A stretch of DNA of 42,161 bases from Enterobacterales bacterium (GTDB taxonomy: Bacteria > Pseudomonadota > Gammaproteobacteria > Enterobacterales > Kangiellaceae): NCBI GenBank assembly GCA_030949565.1, contig JAUZSK010000090.1, positions 1 to 42,161 on the forward strand, in the 5' to 3' direction. Every line of letters begins with the position of its first letter. Position 1 is the stretch's first letter. Shown one piece after another: positions 1-10,897 of this stretch. The notes below the pieces were generated by a model, which was not told the DNA's origin, ran no database searches, and saw nothing but the letters and a program-made list of their open reading frames with translations. Position numbers and translations under genes: made by a program.

Positions 1-942
1 TATAGAGTCGGTAGAGAGGATACTTCGCTAACCTTTTTTGAATACACAACTTTGGCTGCATTGTGGGCTTTTTCAGGCTTTGACTTAGATTTAATTATTT
101 TGGAGGTCGGTTTAGGTGGTCGGCTTGATGCGGTCAATATGATGAAAGCTGATGTTAGCATTGTAACCAGTATTGCAAAAGATCATCAGGATTGGCTCGG
201 TAATGATTTGGTCCAAATAGCTTATGAGAAGTCCGGTATTTTTGACCAATCCTCGATCAATTTGGTGGGAGATAGTCAAAGTCACCAGCTAATTTTACAG
301 GCGCGTCCGGAACTTTCAGGTGAGGTTGAGCGACTAGAATCAATCGTTTTGGATGATTGCACTAGCTCTTGCGAGGCTATCCATCGACTTAGTGGCTATT
401 CAGGCTTTTTATCAGGTTTTAACCTACTAGCACAGAATGTTGATTGTGCTATAGCCGCTTTCTGTCGTTTATTTGTACTAGACCCGTTACTAATTGATTT
501 GGAAGCTTTAACTAACAGTTTTCGCTTAAAGGGCCGTTTTCAAACACTTGTTACCAACCCTTTAACGATTGTTGATGTGGCGCATAACCCACAAGCCATC
601 ACTAATTTGGCAGTTAACCTGTCAAAATTGCCAAAAAATGTACCTCGTTATGCTATTTGCGGACTAATGAAGGACAAAGCAATTCAATCGATTCTTGAAA
701 TACTGGAACCAGAAGTCGAGCATTGGTCTTTTGTTGACTTAGATTATGAACGCGCGGCTTCAAGCAAATATTTACTAAGTATTTGGAAAAATATATCCAA
801 TAGGAAAGCCGAAACAGCCACCAGTGTTGGTGAGGCATATCAAAGGATTATCGACAATAATGGGCAAAATGCACAAATAATAGTCTTTGGTTCTTTTATT
901 ACGGTGGCAGCTATGCTTCAATATGAATCTAAAGTTGACTAG
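1..942 (+). CDS. folC: Folylpolyglutamate synthase / dihydrofolate synthase, 5'-truncated
   Basis: Adds glutamate to (dihydro)folates in the cytoplasm so that they are retained and used by C1 enzymes. The frame is open from base 1 (reading YRVGREDTSLTFFEYTTLAA), so the N-terminus with the P-loop lies outside the window; about 313 C-terminal residues remain of a family that is usually about 420. Seen: EVGLGGRLDAVN, the SIAKDHQDWLG segment of the Mur-ligase-type central domain, and GRFQ...DVAHNPQA of the C-terminal domain. It heads the folC-dedD-cvpA-purF series, a typical gammaproteobacterial order. The TTG at 52 is internal and not a real start. Confidence 0.95.
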   Translation, partial: YRVGREDTSLTFFEYTTLAALWAFSGFDLDLIILEVGLGGRLDAVNMMKADVSIVTSIAKDHQDWLGNDLVQIAYEKSGIFDQSSINLVGDSQSHQLILQARPELSGEVERLESIVLDDCTSSCEAIHRLSGYSGFLSGFNLLAQNVDCAIAAFCRLFVLDPLLIDLEALTNSFRLKGRFQTLVTNPLTIVDVAHNPQAITNLAVNLSKLPKNVPRYAICGLMKDKAIQSILEILEPEVEHWSFVDLDYERAASSKYLLSIWKNISNRKAETATSVGEAYQRIIDNNGQNAQIIVFGSFITVAAMLQYESKVD

Positions 943-973
943 TGGCAATCTTAGCTCTCTTATTTAGGATTAA

Positions 974-1615
974 ATGGTGGAAAATAGTTTAAAGCAGCGC
1001 ATTATTGGAGCTATAGTACTTATTGCTTTGGCCATTATATTTTTACCGGCTATTTTAAAAGAAAAGATAAGTAATGGTGAATTTGAAAGTAAAATTCCAG
1101 ACATGCCACCGATTTTAGAAGAATATCAAGTGGATACTGTCGTTATTAATAAGTTAGCGAATAAGCCGCCGACAGAAATAGAGCAGCAATTGCTACAAAA
1201 AGAATCACAAATCGCTCGAGACGATGCAGCTGAACAAATATTACTTGAAAATTCCATAAAAATGGCCAATCCTTCAAATAAGAAAGCTGACAAGTTACCA
1301 CCGCAAAACGGCATAAAACAAGATAAGGTTAAGCTTGCGCAACAATCCATAAGTCCAGTGTACCAAGATGCGGCTTGGGTGGTTCAGGTAGCAAGTTTTA
1401 GACAATCTTCTAATGCCAAAAATCTCATCGAAAAACTGAAAAAACAAGGTTTTAAAGCCTACCGACGCAGTGTATCGGTTAAAGGGAAACAGCTTTATCG
1501 TGTTTATGTCGGTCCTTTTGTTGAAAAACCAGATGCGAAGAAAACGTTAACAAAGATAGCTAAAATCAGCCAAACTATGGCAATTGTTAAGGCATTTGAT
1601 CCCATTTACCATTAA
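974..1615 (+). CDS. dedD: SPOR-domain cell-division protein, DedD-like
   Basis: Inner-membrane, septum-associated protein; SPOR domains bind denuded peptidoglycan at the division site. The 213-residue product has a short cytoplasmic N-terminus, one membrane helix (about residues 10-27, IIGAIVLIALAIIFLPAIL), a low-complexity Lys/Gln/Glu-rich periplasmic linker, and a C-terminal SPOR domain (about 135-210) with the AAWVVQVASFRQ start and the YRVYVGPF core. Length and layout match E. coli DedD, and it has the expected place between folC and cvpA. Start ATG 974 is preceded by a weak TAGGA. Confidence 0.9.
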   Translation: MVENSLKQRIIGAIVLIALAIIFLPAILKEKISNGEFESKIPDMPPILEEYQVDTVVINKLANKPPTEIEQQLLQKESQIARDDAAEQILLENSIKMANPSNKKADKLPPQNGIKQDKVKLAQQSISPVYQDAAWVVQVASFRQSSNAKNLIEKLKKQGFKAYRRSVSVKGKQLYRVYVGPFVEKPDAKKTLTKIAKISQTMAIVKAFDPIYH

Positions 1616-1737
1616 TTCGATTTTATACTCGGTAAATGCTTTGAATATGTCTCTGCAACTAAGATTGAAGGTTTACCTTGGATAGTCATCTTTGTTAATA
1701 TCCACACCTAACACCAACACTTAAGACTAATTTACTT

Positions 1738-2247
1738 ATGCAATGGATCGATTGGGCTATTCTCATCGTTATTGGGCTTTCAGCAGGCATTAGCCTGTTG
1801 CGCGGATTTGTGCGCGAGGCGCTATCACTTGCAGGCTGGTTTTTAGCCTTTTTTGTGGCTAAGGGCTTTTATCAAGAATTTTCCTCGCTTCTTGAATCAC
1901 AAATTGAAACCACTAGTTTACGTTATGCCGTTTCTTGGGCTGCTTTGTTTATCATTACCCTCACAGTGAGTGGATTAATCAACTATATTTTAAGTCGGCT
2001 CATTGATAAAGCAGGCCTTAGCGGTATGGACCGGATAATGGGTATGGCTTTTGGTGCTCTGCGTGGGGTTTTGATCGTCTCGGTTGCTACTCTGCTACTA
2101 AAAGAGTTAACCCCTGTTCAAAAAGACCGCTGGTGGAAAAATTCTGAATTAATCCCTCATATGGTTCAACTGGGGAGTTGGTTTTATGATCGTGCGGACG
2201 AGGTTGTACCTGATATTACCTCTCGTTTACCCATTAAAAGAAACTAG
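1738..2247 (+). CDS. cvpA: CvpA family membrane protein
   Basis: Small inner-membrane protein named for colicin V production; it also affects envelope integrity, but its biochemical role is not settled. The 169 residues hold about four hydrophobic segments (residues 5-20, 27-44, 63-84, 100-120) and family-typical sequence: WIDWAILIVIGLSAGISLLRGFVREALSL at the N-terminus and DRIMGMAFGALRG before the last helix. It lies directly upstream of purF, the conserved cvpA-purF pair. The 122 bp between dedD and cvpA hold nothing I can assign. Confidence 0.9.
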   Translation: MQWIDWAILIVIGLSAGISLLRGFVREALSLAGWFLAFFVAKGFYQEFSSLLESQIETTSLRYAVSWAALFIITLTVSGLINYILSRLIDKAGLSGMDRIMGMAFGALRGVLIVSVATLLLKELTPVQKDRWWKNSELIPHMVQLGSWFYDRADEVVPDITSRLPIKRN

Positions 2248-2296
2248 CTAGGTTAGCACCTTAGTTTTAATTATTTAAATTAAAGGTCGTAATAAA

Positions 2297-3886
2297 ATGT
2301 GCGGAATTGTTGGGATATATAGTTTGTCAGCGGTAAACCAGGCTCTCTATGATGCGCTAACCGTTTTACAACACCGTGGTCAGGATGCGGCAGGTATTGT
2401 CACTCAAAAAAATGGTAAATTATTTTTACGCAAGGCCAATGGTTTGGTAAAAGATGTCTTTCATACTAGACATATGCGTAGACTCCAAGGCAACATAGGC
2501 GTGGCTCACGTACGTTATCCAACTGCCGGATGCTCAAGTTCTGCAGAAGCTCAACCTCTTTATGTAAATTCACCTTATGGTCTGGTATTAGCCCACAATG
2601 GGAACCTAACTAATAAAGATGAACTTAAACAAGAATTATTTGAAAAGGACCTTCGACATATAAACACCAGTTCTGATTCCGAAATACTACTTAATGTTTT
2701 TGCTCACGCCCTTCAATTGACACCGAGCAAAAAGTTGACGCCTGAACAGGTGTTTACCGCAGTTAAATCGGTATATAGCCGCTGCAAAGGGGCTTTTGCT
2801 GTTGTTGCTTTAATTGCTGGTCACGGAATGATTTGTTTTCGAGATTCTTTTGGTATTCGTCCGGTTGTTTTTGGTAAAAAAAATGTTAATGGTAAAGAGG
2901 AGTATATGGTTGCCTCTGAAAGTGTTGCCCTAGATGCTTTAGGCTTTAGTCTAGTGAGAGATGTTAAACCAGGAGAAGCCATTTACATTAATCAGCAAGG
3001 CGAGCTCTACATGCAGCAAATTACTCAAGTCGAACAGGCGGCACCCTGCATATTTGAGCATGTCTATTTAGCTCGTCCGGATTCTTTTATGGACAACATT
3101 TCCGTTTACCGTGCTCGTTTAAGAATGGGCGAGAAACTTGCTGATAAAATAGAGCGGGAATGGTCCGAACATGACATCGATGTTGTGATCCCGATACCAG
3201 ACACTTCAACCACCAGTGCAATGCAGTTAGCGCATAAATTAAAAATAAAATTGAGACATGGGTTTGTAAAAAATCGCTATATTGGAAGAACTTTTATTAT
3301 GCCTGGTCAAGAGGTCCGAAAAAAATCGGTTCGGCAGAAATTAAACGCCATAGGGATCGAGTTTGAAGGTAAAAATGTTTTGTTAGTTGATGATTCGATT
3401 GTTCGCGGCACGACGAGTCAACAGATTGTCGAAATGGCGCGTGATGCCGGTGCTAAAAAAGTCTACTTTGCTTCCGCAGCTCCACCGGTAAGGTATCCTA
3501 ATGTTTATGGAATCGATATGCCATCGGCTAAAGAACTTATTGCACATAATCGAACAGAACAAGAGGTTGGTGAATTGATAGGCGCAGATAAATTAATTTA
3601 CCAAACATTGGATGATTTAATTGATACCTGTCGAGAAGGTAATCCTAAAATAACACGTTTCGAGACATCTGTATTTGATGGTCAATACGTTACTGGCAAT
3701 ATTAATTCCGATTATTTAAAGAAAATAGATGATGAACGAAATGATGTTGCAAAAATGCCGATGGATAAAGGTGATTTTGTAGAGAACGCTGAACTCAGTG
3801 AGTCAGAACTTAAGGAATCGGATCTAAATGATAGCCATCATGATGATGATACCAATATTGAACTACATAATGTTGGGGATATCTAA
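2297..3886 (+). CDS. purF: Amidophosphoribosyltransferase
   Basis: First committed step of purine synthesis: PRPP plus glutamine gives 5-phosphoribosylamine. The product starts MCGIVGIY, so Cys2 after Met removal is the glutaminase nucleophile. The class II glutaminase domain covers roughly residues 1-240, and the phosphoribosyltransferase domain carries the PRPP-binding motif [14 protein letters not shown] near residue 365. At 529 residues it is about 25 longer than E. coli PurF; the extra part is an acidic, Ser/Asp/His-rich tail after residue 495. The start is fixed by the Cys. The next gene begins on the base after the stop codon. Confidence 0.97.
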   Translation: MCGIVGIYSLSAVNQALYDALTVLQHRGQDAAGIVTQKNGKLFLRKANGLVKDVFHTRHMRRLQGNIGVAHVRYPTAGCSSSAEAQPLYVNSPYGLVLAHNGNLTNKDELKQELFEKDLRHINTSSDSEILLNVFAHALQLTPSKKLTPEQVFTAVKSVYSRCKGAFAVVALIAGHGMICFRDSFGIRPVVFGKKNVNGKEEYMVASESVALDALGFSLVRDVKPGEAIYINQQGELYMQQITQVEQAAPCIFEHVYLARPDSFMDNISVYRARLRMGEKLADKIEREWSEHDIDVVIPIPDTSTTSAMQLAHKLKIKLRHGFVKNRYIGRTFIMPGQEVRKKSVRQKLNAIGIEFEGKNVLLVDDSIVRGTTSQQIVEMARDAGAKKVYFASAAPPVRYPNVYGIDMPSAKELIAHNRTEQEVGELIGADKLIYQTLDDLIDTCREGNPKITRFETSVFDGQYVTGNINSDYLKKIDDERNDVAKMPMDKGDFVENAELSESELKESDLNDSHHDDDTNIELHNVGDI

Positions 3887-4450
3887 ATGCTATCAAAAGC
3901 AGCCCTTTGGATTTTAAATTTTTTCGGCTGGAAGCTAATTGGAGAACTACCTAAACTTAATAAATATGTCATTATAATTGCTCCTCACACTTCAAACTGG
4001 GATTTTTTTATTTTCATATTAGTAAAAATGCACTATAGATTGGATGTGGTTTTTATTGGAAAACATACTATTTTTATCGGACCTATTGGATGGGTGTTGA
4101 AAAAGCTAGGCGGTTTGCCGGTAAATAGAAGTAGTTCTCACAAGGTCGTCGATCAAATTGTCGATGAATTTGAGCGTCGTCAACAGATGGTTTTTGGCTT
4201 ATCCCCTGAAGGGACACGTAGTTACTTAGATCATTGGAAAAGTGGGTTTTACCATATTGCAATCAAAGCAAAAGTTCCAGTTCAAACAGCATTTTTAGAC
4301 ATTGACACACACTCTCTGGGTTGGGGACCTTTGTTTCATTTATCTGGAGACAAAGAAAAGGATTTAGGACAGATAGCCGAGTTTTATGCCGATAAGAGAG
4401 GCATTAAACCAGAAAAATTCAGTAAGATAGTTTTTAAAAAGAATAAATAA
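3887..4450 (+). CDS. 1-acyl-glycerol-3-phosphate acyltransferase-like protein
   Basis: Small (187 aa) member of the PlsC/LPLAT acyltransferase family, probably acting on a lysophospholipid or related acyl acceptor at the membrane. It shows the HX4D catalytic motif in PHTSNWDFF (about residues 32-40), GGLPVNRSS (substrate-binding block II-like), and the SPEGTRS block III motif near residue 102. It is shorter than canonical PlsC (about 245 aa) and resembles the stand-alone short acyltransferases of marine gammaproteobacteria. It starts on the base after the purF stop, so it is probably cotranscribed with purF. The exact acceptor cannot be told from sequence. Confidence 0.85.
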   Translation: MLSKAALWILNFFGWKLIGELPKLNKYVIIIAPHTSNWDFFIFILVKMHYRLDVVFIGKHTIFIGPIGWVLKKLGGLPVNRSSSHKVVDQIVDEFERRQQMVFGLSPEGTRSYLDHWKSGFYHIAIKAKVPVQTAFLDIDTHSLGWGPLFHLSGDKEKDLGQIAEFYADKRGIKPEKFSKIVFKKNK

Positions 4451-4488
4451 GGTTTGTTAATCGCTTTACAACAAGGAACAAAATCCGC

Positions 4489-7400
4489 TTGCCAATATAT
4501 ACGCATTTAAAAAACTATTGCTTCACTCTAGTTTGGTGGGTATTACTGTGCATTGTTGGTTCTAGTTTGGTCATTGCAAATGAATTCGATTACCGTTATA
4601 AAAAAACCTTCAAAGTTCAAAGGCTGTCATTAAAGGAAGGTTTGTCACAAAGTACTGTGCAAACTATTATTCAAGATCAAGATGGTTATATTTGGCTTGG
4701 GACGGAGGATGGTCTAAACCGTTTCGATAGTTATGAATTTAAAATATACAGAAACGATTTACGAAATGCTAATTCATTGCATGAAAATTCTGTAATCAGC
4801 CTTCTAGAAGATCCAGAAAAAGGAATTTGGGTGGGAACGGTTTCAGGGCTCAGTCTATTTGATCCTAAAACGGAATCTTTCACCAACTATTCAGAGAATT
4901 ACCCGCGATTAAAAACAAACATAAGAAATTTATTTCGTTCTCAAAATGGAATTATCTGGGTTGCTTCCGATAAGGGATTATTTTATATCGAGAGAGCTAC
5001 CGGAGATATTAAACTCTTTGTTAGTAACAAGGGGTTTAAGTTTGGATTTCCTATTGTAGATATAGTTCAAAAGAGAAATTTATTTACATAACCACTAAAC
5101 GGTGTCTCTATAAAATAAATTTGGTAACTCAAGAAAGTATAAACTTATGTAATCTGGATGGTCTGAAACAGTTAAGAAATAAAGATTTAACGGTTCTGAT
5201 AATTCAAGAAAGCACCCTTTGGGTTGGCAGTAAATATGGTTTATTTAGTTTAGATTTGGATACTTATAGATTGAAAAGTTACTATCATGATAGCGAAGTG
5301 CTAGGCTCGATAAGCGATAATTACATTCAAGATTTTGTGCTTGATAAAAATTCACTTCTTTGGATTGCCACTACTGAAGGAGTCAATCTCTATGACAAGG
5401 ATAAGGAAAAATTCAAACACTATAAACAGCAACCATTTTCGGACAATGGTTTATCTGTTAACGATATTATCTCCTTGTATATCGATAAGGAAAACCTAGT
5501 TTGGTTAGGAACTTATGTCGGAGGCGTAAATATATTAGATCCTAATCAACACCAATTTGAACATTTGTTGACAAAAAGTGATGTTATCAATTTAGGTAAT
5601 AATACAGCAATACACGGTATTGTTAAAGATCAATACGAAGCTCTTTGGTTAGCAAGTTATGGCGGCGGGTTAATACACTACGATTTAATGACTGGAAAAA
5701 TAAGCCGTCCTTTAACGGATCAAAATATTGAATATGATAAATTTGCATGGAACCTAATGATCGATCACCATGACAGACTTTGGCAAGCATCCTTAGATGA
5801 ACTTAATATTATTGATGTCAAATCAAAGAAAAAATATATGACCCAATTTATCGTTGACGGTGATGTTAAACAGAATATGGAGGGTGTTAATCGTATATTT
5901 GAAGACAATTTAGGAGGTATTTGGATAGTTTCAGAATATGGTTTCTTTAGATGCGATAGCGTGACTATGGTTGATAATCAATTAATGGTTTCAATCACTG
6001 ATTTGACTTCTAGTTTACCAAAATCCTACACGAGTTATATTAAAGCGATAGGCTCTATTGTTCAAGATCAAAATGGCAACTTTTTGGTTGGGGGGTAATG
6101 GTGGATTGATTTTTTTATGATGTAAAATCAAATCATTGGTCTCATTTCAAGCATGACAAAGACAATCTTAAAAGTCTAACTAACACCGCAGTACAAGTAT
6201 TATTTGTTGATACCGCCGGCGGAATATGGGTTGGTACCGCTAATGGTCTAAATCGCGTAGTGGTCAATAGCGATAAAAAAAATCAGGTATATTTTGAGAG
6301 GATAACCCGTTACAACGGATTACCCAATGATGGAATTTATGGCATACTCGAAGATAAAAACCACAAAATTTGGTTAAGTACTAATCTAGGAGTTGTAAAG
6401 TATTCTGAAAATCCTAATGAAATAGAGTCCTATCGAAGTAATGACGGATTATCCAGTGATGAGTTTAATCTTGGCGCGTATTACAGCGATGAAAATGGTC
6501 GCCTTTATTTCGGTAGTATTAATGGGATTACAAGCATAAACCCCAAAGCAACGGTCAAGAAAGATGTTCGAAAGAACATTGTGTTCTCTAAAGTAATTAT
6601 TGGAGAAAGAAGCATTGATACCTATCAATTAAATCATAGTGATAAACCAGAGCTATTTCAAAGAAAAGATGAAACTGCAATTGATATTAGCGTGGCGAAC
6701 ATTAGTTTTAGTAAAATTAATACACAGCGTTATCGTTATAGAATTTTAGGGCTAGATGGTAAATGGAACTACCTAGAAACGAGAAGAAGCATAGTGATAG
6801 CTAGTTTACCACAAGGTAACTATACCTTAGAAATTCAGTCTCGCAGTTCCGACCAAGGTTGGCAAGGTGGAATCAAGCGTTTGTATCTACGAGTTGAAAC
6901 AGACTTTTGGAATAGCCGACAAGGTATTTATTTAATTGCTTTTATTATAGTAATGTTCTATTTAATAAGTTCTTTTCTATTGTCTCGTTACCATAGAAAA
7001 CGATTACAGCTAGTAGAAAACAAATCCAATTTAAATGAATTGCGATTAAAGGAAATAAAAATCGATAATGAATTGATGTTGCATGAGCTGGGTGAAAGAG
7101 AAAAACGATTAAGCAGTTTACATCAAAAGCTAGACCTCGCAGGAAAACGGCTCGACTCTCAAAGGTACAAGGATATAACCACTGGTTTTTACCGAGTAAA
7201 CTACCTTTACAAAGTAATCAACGAAAAGATATTGAGTCAAGCCGATAGCAATGATGTTGACAATAAAAAGGATTATTTCTCATTAGCCATTATTGAACTG
7301 AACGATTACACGAGAATCCATCAACAACATGGGTTGCTGATTGTCACTGAGTTTATGTCTAAGCTCTCAGAATTAATTAAACAAAAAATCGATTCAGGCA

Positions 7401-7786
7401 GTCAAGTTTTTACGGTTCAAAATGGTGAGCTTCTTATTTTATCCAAAGAAAAGGATAACATTAAGTTTAAAAATAAATTGCTTAACCTGAGAGAGCAAAT
7501 TCTAGGGAGTTATTTTGATGTTGCGAACGGAATTTCCGAATCAACCAAAGTAGCATTAAGCATCTTTAGTTTGCAAAATACGGAAATAAATAGTACCCGA
7601 AACCTATCTTTATTAATCGATCTATTACTGCAGGCACACCTGCTAAATAACGACCCTGTATCTGGTAAAGTAATTGAAATTGTTGGCGCAGAACAATCTG
7701 TTGATTTTCTTTTTGATCTCAAAAGCGAGAATATTAGTCAATATATTCAAGCCGGCAAGGTTAAATATCATATTTTGGCGCCATAA
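4489..7786 (+). CDS. Periplasmic beta-propeller sensor with degenerate GGDEF output (frameshifted three times)
   Basis: One gene seen as three pieces (4489-5091, 5121-6098, 6260-7786). Restoring one A at the A4 run 5069-5072, removing one G from 6090-6095 and one T from 6110-6116 gives about 1098 continuous residues: signal peptide (TTG start, AAGGA upstream), many Reg_prop blade repeats of the form DxxGxIWIGTxxGLxxY, a Y_Y_Y domain (around 6640-6900), one membrane helix (about 6925-6985), a coiled coil, and a GGDEF-like domain. That domain keeps the entry segment DITTGFYRVNYL, but where GGEEF is expected it reads QNGELLIL, so cyclase activity is unlikely. Possibly a ligand sensor that signals through dimerisation. 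Without the indels the propeller has no gaps, which argues against a pseudogene. Confidence 0.8.
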
Positions 7787-7898
7787 AAAGTAATCGATAA
7801 ATGAAAATGAGCCGATGTATTAACACTAATAAAGGTAAAGTAAGTAGTTTTAGAATTAAATTAAATAGCATTTAAACAATCAATAAAAAGGTATTACA

Positions 7899-9667
7899 AT
7901 GAGTAGTAAGAAGTATATAGAGATAGTGATATTTCTAAAAAGGTTGAGTGTAGTTAGTATTACAAGTTTTAGTCTAGTTTTTTTGTTATTGGCCAGTAGT
8001 GTAACTGGCCAAGAAAATAAGGCGTTACTTAATTTTGACGCTAGAAATTTACCTGTAATTGCAACCAACGGAATGGTTTCGACGCAGGAGGCAAGAGCAA
8101 CGCAGGTGGGTGTTGATATTCTCAATAAAGGCGGCAATGCGGTTGACGCAGCGGTAGCAGTCGGTTTTGCTTTAGCCGTTACCTTGCCGAGAGCCGGAAA
8201 TCTCGGTGGTGGTGGCTTTATGATGATTTATAATCGTAAGAGTGGTGATGTCAGCGCTCTAGACTACCGAGAGAAGGCGCCTAAGGCCGCTTATCGGGAT
8301 ATGTTTTTAGATGCATCTTTAGACGTTGATAATCAAAAGGCTCGGTTTTCTGTGTTGTCAGCCGGTGTTCCCGGTACTGTTGCTGGCTTACTGGCAGCAC
8401 ATAAAAAGTATGGTAGTTTGTCTTTGGAGGAAGTTATTAGCCCAGCCATAAACCTAGCTAAAAGTTTACCTATGACTTTCGCCTTGATGGAATCGTTAAA
8501 TCGCAAAAAGAAATTCATGTCGCGTTCAAAAGAAACTTTAAAGAATTACTATAAAGCTGATGCTAGCGATTGGCAAATAAAAGACAAAATAAAACAGACT
8601 AATTTAGCTAAAGTTTTGACCCAAATAGTGCATACTAATGGTCGCTCATTTTACCAAGGTAAAACTGCTAAACAAATAGTTGACTTTATTCAGTCTGAAC
8701 ATGGGTTGATGACACTTGATGATTTAGCATCCTATAGAGCCATTTGGCGTAAGCCCTTATCCGCTAAGTTTGGAGATTCAGAAATATTCTCAATGCCACC
8801 ACCGAGCTCAGGCGGCATACATTTAGTGCAATTACTGAATATTGTTCAGAATTTCCCTATAAGTAAATCGGGGCCTAATACCGCCTATGAAACTCATATG
8901 ATGGCAGAAGCGATGAAATTTGCCTATGCAGACCGTAGTAAATATTTGGGCGATCCTGACTTTGTTTCGATACCCGTTGAAAAGCTAATTTCTACGGATT
9001 ACGCTAAAAAATTGCAACACATATTTCGTACAAAAAAGTATTGAAGTCAAGCGAGGTTTCGCCCGGTATGTATATGTCCCATGAAAGCCCTCAAACCACT
9101 CATTTCTCAATTATTGATAAAAATGGCAATATGGTCTCCAATACTTTTACTTTAAACTTTAGTTTCGGCTCTGGCATTACTGTACCTAATACCGGTATTA
9201 TTTTGAACAATGAAATGGATGATTTTTCCGCTAAACCGGGTGTGCCAAATGGTTATGGTCTATTGGGAGGTGAGGCTAATTCAATACAACCAGAGAAAAG
9301 ACCACTAAGTTCTATGTCACCAGTTTTGGTATTAAAAAATGGACAGCCTTGGCTGGCGACGGGTAGCCCTGGAGGCAGTCGAATTATTACTATAGTATTT
9401 AATTTCTTGATTAATAAAATGGTCTATGGAATGAATATCGCTAGCGCAACGATGACTCCCAGAATTCATCATCAATGGTATCCAGAAATACTAATGGTGG
9501 AGAAAGGCTTTCCCATAGATACTGTCGATATTTTAAGGGAAAAAGGCCATAATATTAAAATTTATAAACCTTGGGGTAGTTTACATACTGTAGAGTATAA
9601 AGATGGCATGTTTTACGGTTTCGCAGACCCGCGTAGACCGGGTGCCTCAGCAGAAGGTATTAATTAA
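7899..9667 (+). CDS. ggt: Gamma-glutamyltransferase / glutathione hydrolase (one frameshift)
   Basis: Periplasmic N-terminal-nucleophile hydrolase that cleaves or transfers the gamma-glutamyl group of glutathione. The signal peptide lies near residues 14-37. Seen: NGMVSTQEARATQVGVDIL and GGNAVDAAVAVGFALAV of the large subunit, PPPSSGGIHLVQ, and TTHFSIID, whose first Thr is the autocatalytic cleavage site and nucleophile. The second half has GSPGGSRI. The frame breaks at the A6 run 9032-9037; adding one A joins RTKK to VLKSSEVSPG and gives 589 residues, normal for the family. The fragment from 9041 contains the nucleophile and is not an independent gene. AAAGGT lies six bases before the ATG. 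Confidence 0.9.
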
Positions 9668-9895
9668 CCTCAATTCGGGATAAAAAAACCGCCAATCGCC
9701 GTTGTTTTGCGGTTCTCAGCGTTAAGTTCTTTTGCAATAGCTCACTATTACTGCAAAAACTCGCCTTGATAACCACAAAACAACAACCGCTGGGCAAATA
9801 ATGAGCTAAGGCGCAATACTACTGCGGTATATAACGGCACGATCAAGTGAATTTTATGAGCTTTTTCGGCTTCCCTTATCCCGAGTTGAGGTTAA
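9664..9895. mobile_element. MITE-like element with 20-bp terminal inverted repeats
   Basis: Left end 9664-9683 (TTAACCTCAATTCGGGATAA) and right end 9876-9895 are inverted copies matching at 19 of 20 positions; the match extends weakly outwards to about 9659 and 9900. The interior has no ORF but holds a second inverted pair, GTTGTTTTGCGGTT (9701-9714) against AACCACAAAACAAC (9771-9784), and a shorter TTTTGCA hairpin between. This is the layout of a non-autonomous miniature inverted-repeat transposable element. The left repeat overlaps the ggt stop codon. I cannot assign a transposase family. The element fills most of the 302 bp between ggt and the next gene. Confidence 0.7.
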
Positions 9896-9969
9896 CTAAT
9901 AACCTATAACTGACTAGCACTGATTTGCTTGCTAGTCAGTTAAATAGTGCTCCTTAAAGCAGGAGGGGA

Positions 9970-10630
9970 TTAATTATCTTCTTCAGTTTTAATGACGATT
10001 ATTTTGCTATTAATATGCATTTTACTATCGCCCATTTTTATAAGTTTTACTTCTTTGCCATTATCTGAAACCCAATGGTTTTCACCATCTGAATCGCCAA
10101 GTTGTAGGTCAATGTTTTGCCCTTCGCCATCATCAATGCTAAAAAATGCCATTTCTAATCCTTTACTAAACTTAACTTCCTTTTCCACGCCAGCATCGGT
10201 GAACGCTTGTTTGATTATACTGATCTGTTCCTCCGTTAAATCACCAAAAACCTGTATCCCATCAAAATTGTCGGTGTGAAGTGGCATGCCTGCTTTAATG
10301 ATATGTGCACTCATTTCATTTCCTATATTAGGTAATTTTATTTCATTGCCAGCAATTTCAAGGATTATTCCATCTTTATTTTTACTCACTATAACGGTTG
10401 AACCAGAATCGGTAACTAGCGTCTGTGTCTCTCCGATTTCCATTTTTGATAAAGTGAAATTTTCGGTAAGGTCGTTAATAGAAAGCTCAACCTTAGCATC
10501 TTGGTCGTTCTGTTGTTGAATTTGTATACTGATTTTTTTTTCTTCAGCGGCTTGTAGACTGAGTGAGATAATCAAGAAAGATAACAGCCCTGCAGTGATT
10601 ACCAAACAAAGTTGATTTTATCTGTTTCAT
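9970..10630 (-). CDS. Small secreted protein of unknown function, probable sigma-54 target (one frameshift at the start)
   Basis: I do not recognise the family. The mature part is about 195 residues, acidic, beta-rich in appearance, rich in Asp/Glu/Lys and free of cysteine. The true start is probably ATG 10630: AAAGGA sits at the right distance, and MKQIKSTL followed by VITAGLLSFLIISLSLQAA makes a textbook signal peptide once one surplus base near 10602-10606 is removed. Corrected length is 219 residues; without correction only a TTG start at 10605 is in frame. Its upstream region carries a -24/-12 promoter and it follows a sigma-54-type two-component system on the same strand, so it is likely that system's output. 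Confidence 0.6.
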
Positions 10631-10693
10631 ATTTAATTCCTTTATTAAGTAAGTTTCAGAGAGTTCTAATTTAAGTTCTACAGTCTATGTTAT

Positions 10694-10708
10694 ACAATTT
10701 TCATGCCA
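10694..10708 (-). promoter_or_regulatory. Sigma-54 (-24/-12) promoter upstream of the small secreted protein
   Basis: Read on the minus strand: TGGCATG-AAAA-TTGT, against the RpoN consensus TGGCACG-N4-TTGC. The spacing between the GG and the -12 element is exact; the last C is replaced by T. The predicted start near 10683 leaves about 53 bases before ATG 10630. The gene for a GSFTGA-bearing sigma-54 activator lies just upstream on the same strand. Confidence 0.6.
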
Positions 10709-10783
10709 GCTAAAACATATTATTAAATGGCTCTACGCAATAGTAAATAGATTAAATAAATCCCCATTTGAGGATATTGCTCT

Positions 10784-10809
10784 CTATATAGGGATAAAAA
10801 ATCCTATAG
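10784..10809. promoter_or_regulatory. Imperfect palindrome, candidate activator (enhancer) site
   Basis: CTATATAGGGAT, five A, then ATCCTATAG: two half-sites that are inverted copies except for one extra G. It lies about 90 bases upstream of the -24/-12 promoter at 10694-10708, a normal distance for an NtrC-type activator. The 9-mer ATAGGATTT (minus strand, 10799-10807) recurs at 13720-13728, upstream of the other sigma-54 promoter here. The rest of 10631-10897 shows nothing else I can name. Confidence 0.35.
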
Positions 10810-10897
10810 TTTAAAAGGAAGACGTTTGCTCGCCATTCCGGAAATTCTCATAATTTATAGCTTAGCTTTAGTTGGAATAAAATGATTTAGCGGTTAG

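Noticed and set aside
4489..7786. Three separate genes or a decayed pseudogene
   Set aside because: Three one-base corrections give a single continuous propeller protein with no lost repeats and no stop codons.
9032..9045. Programmed -1 frameshifting at AAAAAAG in ggt
   Set aside because: The heptamer could slip, but similar breaks with both signs occur in eight other genes without slippery contexts or shared function, so sequence error is simpler.
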